DNA of 64,000 nucleotides from Nocardia transvalensis (GCF_015477765.1 NZ_JADLQQ010000011.1:1-64000); one strand, 5' to 3'; shown: positions 33,516 through 43,041, counted from the stretch's first letter. Notes: generated by a model from the letters alone, not told the origin. Translations and numbers: made by a program.

Positions 33516-34154
33516 ATGAGTGGACGCCATCGCAAGCCGACCAGTACCGGCCGCACCGTCGCCAAGGTCGCCGTCTCGACAGCGATCATGGGTGGCGCGG
33601 GTGTGGCTCTCGCCGGACATGCCGCCGCGGCTCCCGACTCCGATTGGGACAAGCTCGCGCAGTGTGAGTCCGGTGGTAACTGGGCCATCAACACGGGCAA
33701 CGGTTACCAGGGCGGAGTGCAGTTCTCGCAGAGCACCTGGGCCTCCCACGGCGGTACCGAATACGCCCCTTCGGCCAACCAGGCCACCCGCGAACAGCAG
33801 ATCGCGGTCGCCGAGCGCGTGCTCGCGACCCAGGGCTGGGGCGCCTGGCCGTCCTGCTCGTCTCGCCTCGGGCTGAGCAGCGCGCCGACCGAGCGCAGCG
33901 CACCCGCCCCCGCCACCCAGACCCCTCGCTGGAACCCGGGCCCGCAGGCCGGTGCCGCGCCGCAGGTCCAGGCCGACAGCACCCAGGAAGTGTTCCAGGC
34001 CGTGGACAAGGCCGTCGCCGCCGCGCAGTCGCAGGGCGTGCAGCTGCCGAAGGAGGCGCTCGACGCCTACAACGCCTTCAAGTCCAGCGGCGCCAAGCTC
34101 GATCCCTCGATCGTCAACTTCTACGAGGCGAACAAGAACGTCCTGCCCAACTGA
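33516..34154 (+). CDS. rpfA: Resuscitation-promoting factor (Rpf)
   Basis: A secreted peptidoglycan-cleaving enzyme that promotes growth of dormant cells. The 212 residues comprise a signal peptide (about 1-38, VAVSTAIMGGAGVALAGHAAA), the Rpf lysozyme-like domain (DWDKLAQCESGGNWAINTGNGYQGGVQFSQSTW, with the catalytic Glu in CESGGNW and Cys partner in WPSCSSRLG), and a Pro/Ala/Gln linker with a short helical C-terminus. ATG 33516 sits nine bases after the riboswitch's GAGAGGAA, which may double as ribosome site. The strong terminator at 34177 follows. Confidence 0.95.
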   Translation: MSGRHRKPTSTGRTVAKVAVSTAIMGGAGVALAGHAAAAPDSDWDKLAQCESGGNWAINTGNGYQGGVQFSQSTWASHGGTEYAPSANQATREQQIAVAERVLATQGWGAWPSCSSRLGLSSAPTERSAPAPATQTPRWNPGPQAGAAPQVQADSTQEVFQAVDKAVAAAQSQGVQLPKEALDAYNAFKSSGAKLDPSIVNFYEANKNVLPN

Positions 34155-34176
34155 TCGTCCTTCTCTCCGCAGAAGT

Positions 34177-34209
34177 AAGGCCCCCACACCCGAAGGGTGC
34201 GGGGGCCTT
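34177..34209 (+). terminator. rpfA terminator
   Basis: AAGGCCCCCACACCC and GGGTGCGGGGGCCTT pair over 15 bp with one A-C mismatch and a GAA loop, then TATCCG. Placed between convergent genes, it can stop both rpfA and the small gene at 34220. Confidence 0.85.
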
Positions 34210-34219
34210 ATCCGTCGTG

Positions 34220-34405
34220 TCAGCGGTTGATGACCGTGTGCGGGTGCACGTAGGGCACCTCTTCCGCCGGCACCGGAAACTCGGTGTCCTCGCCGTAGGG
34301 CGACAGGCCACCGGAACGAGTCGACGAGAGCTCGGTGACCGCATGGTCGCCGTTGGCCAGCTTCGGCCAGCCGTTGTCGACGTAGGGTTTCTTCGATTTG
34401 TTCAC
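34220..34405 (-). CDS. Small conserved hypothetical protein (61 aa)
   Basis: A 61-residue soluble protein starting (V)NKSKKPYVDNGWPKLANGD and ending EEVPYVHPHTVINR, with many Pro, Tyr and His residues and no hydrophobic segment. GTG 34405 is taken since GAGG lies five bases upstream; GTG 34408 is one codon earlier. It faces rpfA and is divergent from the helicase-associated gene. The composition suggests a real, conserved actinobacterial micro-protein (position comparable to Rv0863). Function unknown. Confidence 0.65.
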   Translation of the reverse strand: MNKSKKPYVDNGWPKLANGDHAVTELSSTRSGGLSPYGEDTEFPVPAEEVPYVHPHTVINR

Positions 34406-34497
34406 CACGGCCTCATTCTGGCACGCCGGCAATCGCACGGCGCGATAGGTAGGCCACAGTCGGGCGCCCTTTTATCGTCCGCCGTAGGCTGGACGGG

Positions 34498-36894
34498 ATG
34501 ACCACGACCGACGACGCCACCCGGGCCGGGGACGACCGTCCCGCAGGGCAATCCGCCGGTGCCGGAGCGGCCGAAACCACCCTCGCCGACTGGCTCACCA
34601 CCCGTTCCGACGACGAGCTGGTGACGCTGCTGGAGTTGCGGCCGGATCTGGCGGTCCCGCTGCCCGGATCGATGGCCGTGCTGGCCGCGCGCGCCGAACA
34701 GCGGGCCTCGGTCCTGCGCGCCACCGACGAGCTGGACACCCTCGACTTCGCGGTCATCGAAACCCTGGCCGTACACGGCGCGACCTTCCCCGGCCGACGG
34801 GCCACCCCGCTGCCGCGCCGACGATTGCACGAGCTGCTCGAGGACCGGGTGCCCACCGCCGCCGTCGACGCGGCCGTGGACCGGCTCACCGCCCGTGCCC
34901 TGGCGTGGGGCGAGGACGAGCTGTTCCTCGCCGCGGCGGCCAAGGACGCCCTGCCGTGGCCGCTGGGCAGCATCACCGAGATCCCCGATGCCCTCACCGA
35001 ACCGGAAATCGTCGCCGCCCTGGCCGAAATCGGTTCCACCGAACGGGCACTGCTGGACAAGCTGGCCACCACCGGCCCGCGCGGGCGCACCCGCGACGCG
35101 GCACCCGGCACCTCGCCGGATCGTCCCGTCCAGCGGCTGCTGGCCCGGCGGCTGCTGAACTGGGTCGACGAGGAGACCGTCGAACTGCCGCCCTCGGTGG
35201 GCCAGGTGCTGCGCCGCGAACCGGTCACCGATCCGCATGCCCTGGTGCCCCCGCGGCCGGATCCGCAGCGCCACACCGCCACCGACGTCAACGCCGTCGC
35301 GGCGGGCGAAGTGGGCGAGCTGCTGCGGCACTGCACCGACATTCTCGAGGTGCTGGGCCAGTCGCCCGCTCCGGCGCTGCGCTCGGGCGGGCTGGGCGTG
35401 CGCGAGCTGCGCCGCATCGCCAAGCAGACCGGCATCGATGAGTCGCGAGTGGGGCTGCTCGTCGAGGTACTGGCGGCGGCGCGGCTGCTGGACAAGGGAA
35501 TTCCCGAACCGCCGCCGGAGGCCGATACCGTCGACGACTTCTGGGCGCCCACCGGATCCACCGACGGCTGGCGGGAGGGCCCGCCCGCGCGACGCTGGAC
35601 GGTGCTCGCGCACGCCTGGCTGGAACTGGACCGCTTCCCGTGGATGATCGGCCTGCGCGACGCCAACGACAAACCCCTGGCCGCACTGTCGATGGAACTG
35701 CGGAATATGCATGCCACCCGCGACCGCCGTGCCGTGCTGGCTCTGCTGGCGGAGTATCCGACCGGCACCGCGCTCTCCCCCGCCGATATCGCGCGCATCC
35801 TGGCCTGGCGGCAACCCCGCTGGCGCAGGCACTTTCGCACCGATGCGGTGGAGCAGACGCTGGCGGAGGCGGCCGCGCTCGGCCTCGTCGGCCGCGGCGC
35901 CCTCACCTCCGCGGGGCGCGCACTGTTGCACGACGGCGTTTCCGCGTCCGACGGCGAAACTCGCGGCTCCGAGACGAATCTCGGCAATGCCGAGGCCGAA
36001 ATGGAGGCGGCGCTGCCGGAGCCGGTCGATCACGTACTCCTGCAAGCCGATCTGACCGTGATCGCCCCCGGCCCGCTGGTTCCAGAGCTGCAGAGCCGCA
36101 TCGCCTTGGTCGCCGATATCGAATCCGCCGGGGCGGCAACGGTTTACCGCATCGGCGAGGCGTCGGTGCGGCGCGCCCTGGACGCCGGGCTGACGGCCGC
36201 GGAACTGCATCAGCTGTTCACCGCGCACTCGCGCACCCCGGTTCCGCAGTCGCTGACCTATCTGATCGACGATGTCGCCCGGCGGCACGGGCGGCTGCGC
36301 GCCGGGATGGCGCAGTCGTTCGTGCGCAGCGAGGATCCGGCGCTGTTGGCCGAGGTGCTGACCGCTCCGGTCGCCGACCGGCTGGCCCTGCGCGCGGTCG
36401 CCCCGACCGTCGCCATCTCGCAGGCCTCGCTCGGCGAGGTGCTCGACCAGCTGCGGGCCTCGGGATTCGCGCCCGCCGGGGAGGATTCCTCCGGCGCGAT
36501 CGTCGACCTGCGTCCGCGCGGTGCCCGTATTCCGGCGCGTCCGAATGCCCGGCAGGCGTGGCGGCCCACCCCGCCCAGCACCGAGCAGTTGCGGCTGCTG
36601 GTCTCCGAGTTGCGGGCCGGGGAGAAGGCGGCGCGGGCACGTCCGGGGCAGGCGGTGCGGTCCGACGGAACCCGCACCGGCACCGCGGCCACCATGGCGC
36701 TGCTGCAGTTGGCCGTGCGCGTGCGCCGCCCGGTGCATATCGGCTACGTCGATGCGCAGGGCGTCGCCACCCAGCGCATTGTCGAACCCTTGAAGCTGGC
36801 CGGTGGTCAGCTCGACGCATTGGATCCGGTCACCGGGGCCGTCCGGCACTTCACGCTGCACCGCATCGCGTCGGTTGCCTTGGTGGATCAGTGA
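34498..36894 (+). CDS. Helicase-associated domain protein (XPB/Ssl2 N-terminal-like)
   Basis: A 798-residue cytoplasmic protein of the family represented by Rv0862c. Helical winged-helix-like repeats fill the first 500 residues (LADWLTTRSDDELVTLLELRPDLAVPLP is the typical opening). The segment HVLLQADLTVIAPGPLVPELQSRIALVADIES is the XPB/Ssl2 helicase N-terminal-like signature. A WYL-like C-terminus follows (VRRPVHIGYVDAQGVATQRIVEPLKLAGGQL). It has no helicase motor motifs itself. It likely works with the XPB helicase at 41383 in DNA repair or transcription. Confidence 0.87.
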   Translation: MTTTDDATRAGDDRPAGQSAGAGAAETTLADWLTTRSDDELVTLLELRPDLAVPLPGSMAVLAARAEQRASVLRATDELDTLDFAVIETLAVHGATFPGRRATPLPRRRLHELLEDRVPTAAVDAAVDRLTARALAWGEDELFLAAAAKDALPWPLGSITEIPDALTEPEIVAALAEIGSTERALLDKLATTGPRGRTRDAAPGTSPDRPVQRLLARRLLNWVDEETVELPPSVGQVLRREPVTDPHALVPPRPDPQRHTATDVNAVAAGEVGELLRHCTDILEVLGQSPAPALRSGGLGVRELRRIAKQTGIDESRVGLLVEVLAAARLLDKGIPEPPPEADTVDDFWAPTGSTDGWREGPPARRWTVLAHAWLELDRFPWMIGLRDANDKPLAALSMELRNMHATRDRRAVLALLAEYPTGTALSPADIARILAWRQPRWRRHFRTDAVEQTLAEAAALGLVGRGALTSAGRALLHDGVSASDGETRGSETNLGNAEAEMEAALPEPVDHVLLQADLTVIAPGPLVPELQSRIALVADIESAGAATVYRIGEASVRRALDAGLTAAELHQLFTAHSRTPVPQSLTYLIDDVARRHGRLRAGMAQSFVRSEDPALLAEVLTAPVADRLALRAVAPTVAISQASLGEVLDQLRASGFAPAGEDSSGAIVDLRPRGARIPARPNARQAWRPTPPSTEQLRLLVSELRAGEKAARARPGQAVRSDGTRTGTAATMALLQLAVRVRRPVHIGYVDAQGVATQRIVEPLKLAGGQLDALDPVTGAVRHFTLHRIASVALVDQ

Positions 36895-36917
36895 TTCCGG
36901 CCAAGAGCGGGCCGGAA
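36895..36917. terminator. Hairpin after helicase-associated gene
   Basis: TTCCGGCC and GGCCGGAA form an 8-bp stem with a 7-base loop directly after the stop. A further inverted pair CCCGTGC/GCACGGG before 36965 may stop the convergent lipoprotein gene. Confidence 0.6.
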
Positions 36918-36954
36918 ACAGAGAAGGGCCTGCCCGTGCTTTTCGCCGGGACCT

Positions 36955-37455
36955 TCAGGCACGGGGGTTCGCGAAACAGAAGGTGAGCTTGGGCTCGGAG
37001 AGGGTCAGGAAGGTCCCGCTCGGGTCGCAGAGGCCTTGATCGCTGGTGCCATCGATACGACGTACCACTCGGACGGTGGCCTCGGCGGAGGCGCAGTCGG
37101 CGTGGCTGAATCCGGTCACGGAATCTCGGCGATAGCAGTTGTCCTGCTCGAGATTCGGTGCCAGGCACAGGAAGGCGAGGGTCCGGCCGCCCCGGGTCTC
37201 CTCGTAGGAGGAGTACTCGGGGCCGCAGTCCCGCTTCCGGTCCGATGTCGACATCACGGTGTACACGGCCGCGCCGGACGAGCAGTCGACCGGCTCGGCC
37301 GCGAGGGTCGACGATTCCCGGCCGACGTCGATGCAGTCACCGACCTCGGCGCGAGCCGTATCGGACTTACCGGCGTCGGTGACGGCCGAACAGCCGGCAA
37401 CCGTCGTGGCGGCCGCCAGCACGCCGATGAAAGCCCTTCCGGCCCAACCGTTCAC
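36955..37455 (-). CDS. Putative Cys-rich lipoprotein
   Basis: A 166-residue exported protein. The GTG start yields a signal peptide (NGWAGRAFIGVLAAATTVAGC) with lipobox VAGC at about 19-22. The mature part begins with ...ARAEVGDCIDVG and has further Cys residues (VDCSSG, RDCGPEYSSYEE, FLCLAPNLEQDNCYRRD, HADCASAE, GLCDPSGTF), enough for several disulfides, which resembles LppU-like secreted domains of actinobacteria. An acidic-aromatic patch (EYSSYEETRGG) is central. Function unknown. Confidence 0.75.
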   Translation of the reverse strand: MNGWAGRAFIGVLAAATTVAGCSAVTDAGKSDTARAEVGDCIDVGRESSTLAAEPVDCSSGAAVYTVMSTSDRKRDCGPEYSSYEETRGGRTLAFLCLAPNLEQDNCYRRDSVTGFSHADCASAEATVRVVRRIDGTSDQGLCDPSGTFLTLSEPKLTFCFANPRA

Positions 37456-37644
37456 GGGGATCAGAAATGCGTACCCCGGAGGGCCCACAGAGCCCACAGA
37501 CTGTGCTGGACGATGCTCGGCACGAGGGTGTTCAAGAGCTGAATTCCGAGGTAGTTCACAAGCAACCTTTCGCAATTCTGGACGACCGTCCAGGCGTACA
37601 TCGTGATCTCTGTCGGTATCGTCCGTCCGATCGTTACGCTCTGC

Positions 37645-38487
37645 AACATGAGGCTCGAAGAGGTCACCCAGCAGCTCTACGGGCTCGATCCCGCGGAGTT
37701 CATAGCGGCACGAGATGAGCAGGTCAAGGCGGCCCGCGCCGCCGGAGACAAGGAGTCGGCCACAGCGATCGGCAAGCTGCGCAAACCGACGGTCGCGGCC
37801 TGGGCGGTGAACCTGCTGGCCCGCGAGGCGGCCGAGGAGGTGGGCGCGCTGCTCGATCTGGGCGCCGCCCTGCAGGACGCCCAGCGCCGCCTGTCCGGCG
37901 ACCAGCTGCGCGCCCTCACCACTCAGCGTCAGCAAGTGGTCAATGCCTTGTCGCACAAGGCCGCCCAGCTAGCCTCCGAGCGCGGCCGCGAACTCGGCGA
38001 GCCGGTGCTGCGCGAGGTGGGCCAGACGCTGCACGCCGCGTTGGCCGATCCCGATGTGGCCCAACAGGTTCGCGACGGCGTCCTCACCACCGCGGCCAAC
38101 TACGAGGGTTTCGGCCCGGCGGGCCCGGCCCTGTCGGCCGTGCCGGAGCCGACCACCCGCCGCGAACCGAAGTCCGAACCGAAGCCGAAGCCCGACCGCG
38201 CGGCCGCGGCCCGCCAGGAACTCGACGACGCCCTGGAAGCCCTCGAAACCGCCCGCGAGGCAAAGGACTCCGCCCAATCGGACCTGGACCGCCACACCCA
38301 GGAGGTCGCCGAACTCGACTCCCGCATCGCCGAACTCCGCGCCGAACTCGACCGTACCGAGGACCGCCGCCGCTTCGCCGCCGCCGCGGAACGCTCCGCT
38401 CAGGAGGCCCTGCACAAGGCCGAGCGCCAGCTCGACCGAGTCCAGCGCTGGGTGGACAAGGCCCGTTCCCGCCTTCCGGAGCAGTGA
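37645..38487 (+). CDS. Coiled-coil protein of unknown function
   Basis: A 280-residue soluble protein. The N-terminal half has a conserved helix set (LDPAEFIAARDEQVKAARAAGDKESATAIGKLRKPTVAAWAVNLLARE) found in many actinobacterial hypotheticals. After a Pro/Lys linker comes a long coiled coil (ARQELDDALEALETAREAKDSAQSDLDRHTQEVAELDSRIAELRAEL) up to the end. ATG 37645 is taken; an upstream in-frame GTG (37603) is less likely. It ends nine bases before the convergent metallopeptidase. Possibly structural; function unknown. Confidence 0.75.
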   Translation, partial: NMRLEEVTQQLYGLDPAEFIAARDEQVKAARAAGDKESATAIGKLRKPTVAAWAVNLLAREAAEEVGALLDLGAALQDAQRRLSGDQLRALTTQRQQVVNALSHKAAQLASERGRELGEPVLREVGQTLHAALADPDVAQQVRDGVLTTAANYEGFGPAGPALSAVPEPTTRREPKSEPKPKPDRAAAARQELDDALEALETAREAKDSAQSDLDRHTQEVAELDSRIAELRAELDRTEDRRRFAAAAERSAQEALHKAERQLDRVQRWVDKARSRLPEQ

Positions 38488-38495
38488 CCGGCCGA

Positions 38496-39905
38496 TCAGA
38501 GGCGCAGCGAGCCGGGGTAGAGGTATTCGTCCGCCGGTACCGTCCCATGGTCCAGCCAGGCCGCGAAGAAGCCGGTCAGGTCGATTCCGGTTCGCGACTG
38601 CACGAACTGGCGGAACTCCGGCATGGAGGCATGGCCGTACGCGCGGGATTGCACGAAATCGCGGGTGGCGCCGAAGAATACGTCGTCGCCGATCAGTCGG
38701 CGCAGGGCGTGCAGGAACAGCGGGCCGCGGTAGTACACGCTGGTGAACTCGTCACCTGCGCCGGGATTCTGCAATGGGATCTGCCAGAATTCAGCATCGT
38801 CACGGTATTTCGCGACGGTCTCGCGGTACATCGCGTCGACGTCGGTGCCCTCCGTTCGTTCCGGCCACAGGTAGTCGGCGGTGTAGCTGGCGAAGCATTC
38901 GTTCAGGCAGATGTCCGACCACTGCTTCACCGACATCGAGTCGCCCCACCACTGGTGAGCGTTTTCGTGGACCACGGTATCGAGGTCGGTCCACGGAGCG
39001 TAGATCGGCCGGGTCTGAGTCTCCAGGGAGAACTTCAGATCGGTGTCCACATAGATGCCGCCGGCGCTCTCGAACGGGTAAGGGCCGTAGAGGGATTCGA
39101 GGAAGTCCAACACCTCGGGCAGACGCTGCTCGAGGGCCTTGTCCTTGGCGGCCTCGGGGGCGAAGGCACTGATCAACGGGGTGCCGTTGGCGCGGCGCTG
39201 TTCGAGGTAGTCGAAGTGATCGATGGCGACGGTGGTCAGATACCCCAGCGTCGGATGCTTCGACGCCCATTCGACGGTGCGGTTGGGCCCGTCGACGTCG
39301 TCAAGCACCTTCACGCCGTTCGAGACCACCTGCCACTCTTGGGGAACCGTGACGTGCAGATCGAAAGTCGCCTTGTCCGAGACGGTGTCGTTGAGCGGAT
39401 ACCAGGTGGTGGCCGAATGCGGTTCTCCCGCGGCGAAAGCCCCGCCGCTGGGTGAGTACGTCCAGCCTTCGCCCTGGCTGTCCGCTGCGATGCCCGCATA
39501 CTCGACGGTCACCGTGAACGGCAGGCCGGGCAGCACCGGCAGCGCGGGGGTGACGCTCACCTTGTGCGCACCATGACGAACGAATCCGGCGGGAAGATTG
39601 TTCACCGTCACCTTCTGCACATCCGGTCCGGCGAAATCGAGATCGAACATGCGCAGGGCCTGCGTCGCCACCGCATTCAGTCGCGCGGTCCCGGCCAGAT
39701 GATGGCTGGGCGGATCGTAAGTGATGGCCACGTCGTAGTGCTCGACCTGATAGCCGCCGTTGCCGTCGTCGGGATAGTAGGGGTCACCCAGACCCGAGGA
39801 GCCGACGAACGGATCGGCGAACGGCTGAGCCTGCGCGGGCAGGGCGACAGCGCCCGTGACGAGCACGGCGGCAACCAAGCCACGCGACCAGGTGCGAATA
39901 CTCAT
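38496..39905 (-). CDS. Secreted M1-family metallopeptidase
   Basis: A 469-residue exported zinc aminopeptidase-like enzyme. Residues 1-26 form a signal peptide (VAAVLVTGAVALPAQA). The M1 catalytic site is intact: His313-Glu314-x-x-His317 in VVHENAHQWWGD and the third ligand Glu336 in LNECFASYTADYLW, where the usual NEG is NEC. In place of GAMEN the exopeptidase segment reads SLETQTRP, as in short actinobacterial M1 members. The C-terminal helical domain is short (about 120 residues). It is likely to trim peptides outside the membrane. Confidence 0.9.
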   Translation of the reverse strand: MSIRTWSRGLVAAVLVTGAVALPAQAQPFADPFVGSSGLGDPYYPDDGNGGYQVEHYDVAITYDPPSHHLAGTARLNAVATQALRMFDLDFAGPDVQKVTVNNLPAGFVRHGAHKVSVTPALPVLPGLPFTVTVEYAGIAADSQGEGWTYSPSGGAFAAGEPHSATTWYPLNDTVSDKATFDLHVTVPQEWQVVSNGVKVLDDVDGPNRTVEWASKHPTLGYLTTVAIDHFDYLEQRRANGTPLISAFAPEAAKDKALEQRLPEVLDFLESLYGPYPFESAGGIYVDTDLKFSLETQTRPIYAPWTDLDTVVHENAHQWWGDSMSVKQWSDICLNECFASYTADYLWPERTEGTDVDAMYRETVAKYRDDAEFWQIPLQNPGAGDEFTSVYYRGPLFLHALRRLIGDDVFFGATRDFVQSRAYGHASMPEFRQFVQSRTGIDLTGFFAAWLDHGTVPADEYLYPGSLRL

Positions 39906-39986
39906 GCGACGAGCCACCCCTTCCGGCGTCCGAACCAGGGCCGATGCTAACCCGGACATAACGCCCGGGCGGTGGCGGCTCGCCCG

Positions 39987-40625
39987 TCAGGAATTGTTGC
40001 CGGAGATGGCCACGCTCGCTCCGAGGCCGATGATCATCAGCCCACCGGCCCCGCCGACGGCCTCCAACCGCCGCGGCGACCGCGCGAACCAGTCGCGGGC
40101 GGTCCCGGCCAGCAGCCCCCACGCGCTGTCGGATACCAGCGCCATGGCCAGGAAGGTCCAGCCCAGGATCAGCAGCTGCACGGTCACCGCACCGTGCGCG
40201 GGCTCGATGAACTGAGGGAGGACCGCCGAGAAGAAGATGATCGCCTTCGGATTGCTCACCCCGACGATGAAGCCCTGCCGGAACACCCGCCGATGCTGGG
40301 CCGGGTCGGGGCGGGAATCCAGTGCCGACCGCAGCGACCGCCGCTCCCGGATGGCCTGCAGACCGATGTACATCAGATAGAGCGCACCGCCGAATTTGAC
40401 GATGGTCAGCGCCGTCGACGAGGCCGCCACCAGCGCACCCAGTCCGGCCGCGACCAGGGTCAGCACCACCGAAACACCGAGACAGTGCCCGAGCACCGAC
40501 ACCAGCGCCGCCCGCTTACCGTCGGTGAGCGCGCGACCGATGGTGAACAGGACGCCGGGGCCCGGGATAACGATGATGATCGTCGCGGCCACCAGGAACG
40601 CCAGAAAGTCTGTGGCGGATATCAC
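39987..40625 (-). CDS. LysE/RhtB-family amino-acid exporter
   Basis: A 212-residue membrane protein with six hydrophobic segments. Family hallmarks are the first helix with IIIVIPGPGVLFTIGRAL (PGP motif), the GALYLMYIGLQAIRER stretch and GFIVGVSNPKAIIFFSAVLPQFI. It exports amino acids or similar metabolites using the proton gradient. ATG start at the end of the helix-1 leader. Single gene between the M1 peptidase and DUF3239. It is distinct from a second LysE-type gene at 52340. Confidence 0.92.
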   Translation of the reverse strand: MISATDFLAFLVAATIIIVIPGPGVLFTIGRALTDGKRAALVSVLGHCLGVSVVLTLVAAGLGALVAASSTALTIVKFGGALYLMYIGLQAIRERRSLRSALDSRPDPAQHRRVFRQGFIVGVSNPKAIIFFSAVLPQFIEPAHGAVTVQLLILGWTFLAMALVSDSAWGLLAGTARDWFARSPRRLEAVGGAGGLMIIGLGASVAISGNNS

Positions 40626-40677
40626 CGAATCAGTCTACGAGCGGTTCGATCTCGGACCGCCCCCGCAAAAGTCGGGG

Positions 40678-41343
40678 CTAGCCTCGCAGTCCCTCCGGCA
40701 ACTGCTGCGGATCCAGCAGCAGCCGTTTGGAATCGGATCGCAGCACCTTCGAGGCCAGGGTCAGATTGTCGGCCAGCAGCTTCCATTCCCCCTCGCTGAT
40801 GGCGGCGCGTGCGCGCTCGATCACGCTCGCGTCCTGCGTCCCCCAGGCGATCGGCATCGCGGTGACCGACTGGCGCAGGCCTCCCACCGAGGTCGGCGCC
40901 CGGTCGGCACGCACGGTGACCGACGGCACCTGCTCCCCCGGCCAGCTCTTGTGCCCGGGCAGCGCCCGCACCACCCGGGTGATCAGCGCATAGCGCGGAT
41001 CGGCGCCCGGCTTGGCGAGGTTCACCAGCGCCAGCAGGGTCACCCCCTTCGGATGTTTGTCCGACACCACCGCCGGAACCAGCTCACCCTCGGCGTACAG
41101 CTTCTCGATGCGCGAGCGGTACGGCGTCCACAGCGCCACGAACAACGCGGTGATCGTGCCCAGGGCGAACGCGACGGCCATCAGGAACGAGTACGGATGG
41201 TTCAACCAGATCAGGCCCGCGGTGCCCAGCCCGAGCACGCTCGCCGCGACGAGGGCCAGCAAGCGCAGCCGCCGGATGTCGGCGACGACTTCGTTCACCG
41301 CCCGGGCATGCGCGCGGTCCACCGCGAATTCGAAGCGTCGCAC
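40678..41343 (-). CDS. DUF3239 membrane protein
   Basis: A 221-residue protein with two adjacent membrane helices near residues 28-72 (LLALVAASVLGLGTAGLIWL and FLMAVAFALGTITALFVALW) and a soluble C-terminal domain. The signatures AEGELVPAVVSDKHPKGVTLLALVNLAK and ITRVVRALPGHKSWPGEQVPSVTV match the DUF3239 family. GTG start. It is followed, after a small GGAGG/CCTCC hairpin, by the XPB gene upstream on the same strand. Function unknown. Confidence 0.85.
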   Translation of the reverse strand: MRRFEFAVDRAHARAVNEVVADIRRLRLLALVAASVLGLGTAGLIWLNHPYSFLMAVAFALGTITALFVALWTPYRSRIEKLYAEGELVPAVVSDKHPKGVTLLALVNLAKPGADPRYALITRVVRALPGHKSWPGEQVPSVTVRADRAPTSVGGLRQSVTAMPIAWGTQDASVIERARAAISEGEWKLLADNLTLASKVLRSDSKRLLLDPQQLPEGLRG

Positions 41344-41382
41344 GTCTCATTCCTAACACGTTTGTGGAGGCAATTCCTCCAT

Positions 41383-43041
41383 TTACCCGATCGTCGGCCC
41401 GAGCAGGTCATCCGCATCGGTGATGCGATAGGCATACCCCTGCTCGGCGAGGAAACGCTGCCGGTGTGCGGCGTATTCGGCGTCCAGGGTGTCACGGGCG
41501 ACGACGGAATAGAAGTGTGCTTGGCCGCCATCGTGTTTGGGCCGCAGCAGCCGGCCCAAGCGCTGTGCCTCCTCCTGACGCGACCCGAAGGTTCCCGAAA
41601 CCTGGACCGCCACAGACGCTTCCGGCAGATCGATGGAGAAGTTGGCGACCTTGCTCACCACCAGGACCGGGATCTCACCGCGGCGGAAGGCGTCGAACAG
41701 CTCCTCGCGCTCCTTGGTCCGGGTCGAACCCTGGATGATCGGCGCGTTCAGATGCTCGCCCAACTCGTCGAGCTGGTCCAGATAGGCGCCGATCACCAGG
41801 CATTGGGAATCCTTGTGCCGGGCCAGGATCGACTCCACCACCGGCAGTTTGGTGCGGGCCGTGGAGCACAGCTTGTAGCGCTCGTCCGGTTCGGCGGTGG
41901 CGTAGGTCATGCGCTCGGCATCGGTGAGGGTCACCCGCACCTCGATGCAGTCGGCCGGGGCGATCCAGCCCTGCGCCTCGATGTCCTTCCACGGGGCGTC
42001 GTAGCGCTTCGGGCCGATCAGCGAGAACACGTCGCCCTCGCGGCCGTCCTCGCGCACCAGCGTCGCGGTCAGGCCCAGGCGGCGACGCGACTGCAGATCC
42101 GCGGTCATCCGGAAGACCGGGGCGGGCAGCAGATGCACCTCGTCGTAGATGACCAGGCCCCAATCCCGGCTGTCGAACAGTTCCAGATGCCGGTACTCGC
42201 CCTTGGTCTTGCGCGTGATCACCTGGTAGGTCGCGATGGTGACCGGGCGGATCTCCTTGCGCTCGCCGGAGTACTCGCCGATCTCGTCTTCGGTCAGCGA
42301 CGTGCGCGCCAGCAGCTCGCGCTTCCACTGCCGGCCGGCGACGGTATTGGTGACCAGGATCAGCGTGGTCGCCTGTGCCTTGGCCATGGCCGCGGCGCCG
42401 ACCATCGTCTTGCCCGCGCCACACGGCAGCACCACCACACCCGAACCACCGGCCCAGAACGAGTCGGTCGCCATCTCCTGGTAGTCGCGCAGATGCCATT
42501 CGTGGGTGGTGAAGTCCAGCTCGATCGGATGGGCCTCGCCGTCGACATAGCCCGCCAGGTCCTCGGCCGGCCAGCCGATCTTGAGCAGCATCTGCTTGAT
42601 CCGGCCGCGCTCCGACGGGTGCACCACCACCGTGTCGTCGTCGATGCGCGCGCCCAGCATCGGCTGAATCTTCTTGTGCCGCAACACCTCTTCCAGCACG
42701 GCCCGATCCAGGCTGACCAGCACCAGCCCGTGCGCGGGATGTTTGACCAGTTGCAGGCGGCCATAGCGGGCCATGGTGTCGACGATGTCGACCAGCAGCG
42801 GCTGCGGCACCGCATACCGCGAGTAGGTGACCAGCGCATCGACCACCTGCTCGGCATCGTGCCCCGCCGCCCGCGCATTCCACAGCGCCAGCGGCGTCAC
42901 CCGATACGTATGCACATGCTCGGGCGCCCGTTCCAACTCCGCGAACGGCGCAATGGCCTGCCGCGCCCCATCCGCCTGCTCATGCTCGACCTCGAGCAGC
43001 AGCGTCTTGTCACTTTGGACGATGAGCGGTCCGTCGGTCAC
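41383..43041 (-). CDS. ercc3: XPB/ERCC3-type DNA helicase
   Basis: A 552-residue superfamily 2 helicase of the bacterial XPB type. The N-terminal XPB-specific region (residues 1-170) is followed by the motor: motif I PCGAGKTMVGAAAM, motif II VIYDEVHLLP (DEVH box), motif III LGLTATLVREDGREGD (including the RED element), and domain 2 with GSTRTKEREELFDAFR and RQEEAQRLGRLLRPK (motif VI). It unwinds DNA with 3'-5' polarity, in repair or transcription-coupled processes. GTG 43041 has GGAGGTG directly upstream. Matches Rv0861c. Confidence 0.95.
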   Translation of the reverse strand: MTDGPLIVQSDKTLLLEVEHEQADGARQAIAPFAELERAPEHVHTYRVTPLALWNARAAGHDAEQVVDALVTYSRYAVPQPLLVDIVDTMARYGRLQLVKHPAHGLVLVSLDRAVLEEVLRHKKIQPMLGARIDDDTVVVHPSERGRIKQMLLKIGWPAEDLAGYVDGEAHPIELDFTTHEWHLRDYQEMATDSFWAGGSGVVVLPCGAGKTMVGAAAMAKAQATTLILVTNTVAGRQWKRELLARTSLTEDEIGEYSGERKEIRPVTIATYQVITRKTKGEYRHLELFDSRDWGLVIYDEVHLLPAPVFRMTADLQSRRRLGLTATLVREDGREGDVFSLIGPKRYDAPWKDIEAQGWIAPADCIEVRVTLTDAERMTYATAEPDERYKLCSTARTKLPVVESILARHKDSQCLVIGAYLDQLDELGEHLNAPIIQGSTRTKEREELFDAFRRGEIPVLVVSKVANFSIDLPEASVAVQVSGTFGSRQEEAQRLGRLLRPKHDGGQAHFYSVVARDTLDAEYAAHRQRFLAEQGYAYRITDADDLLGPTIG

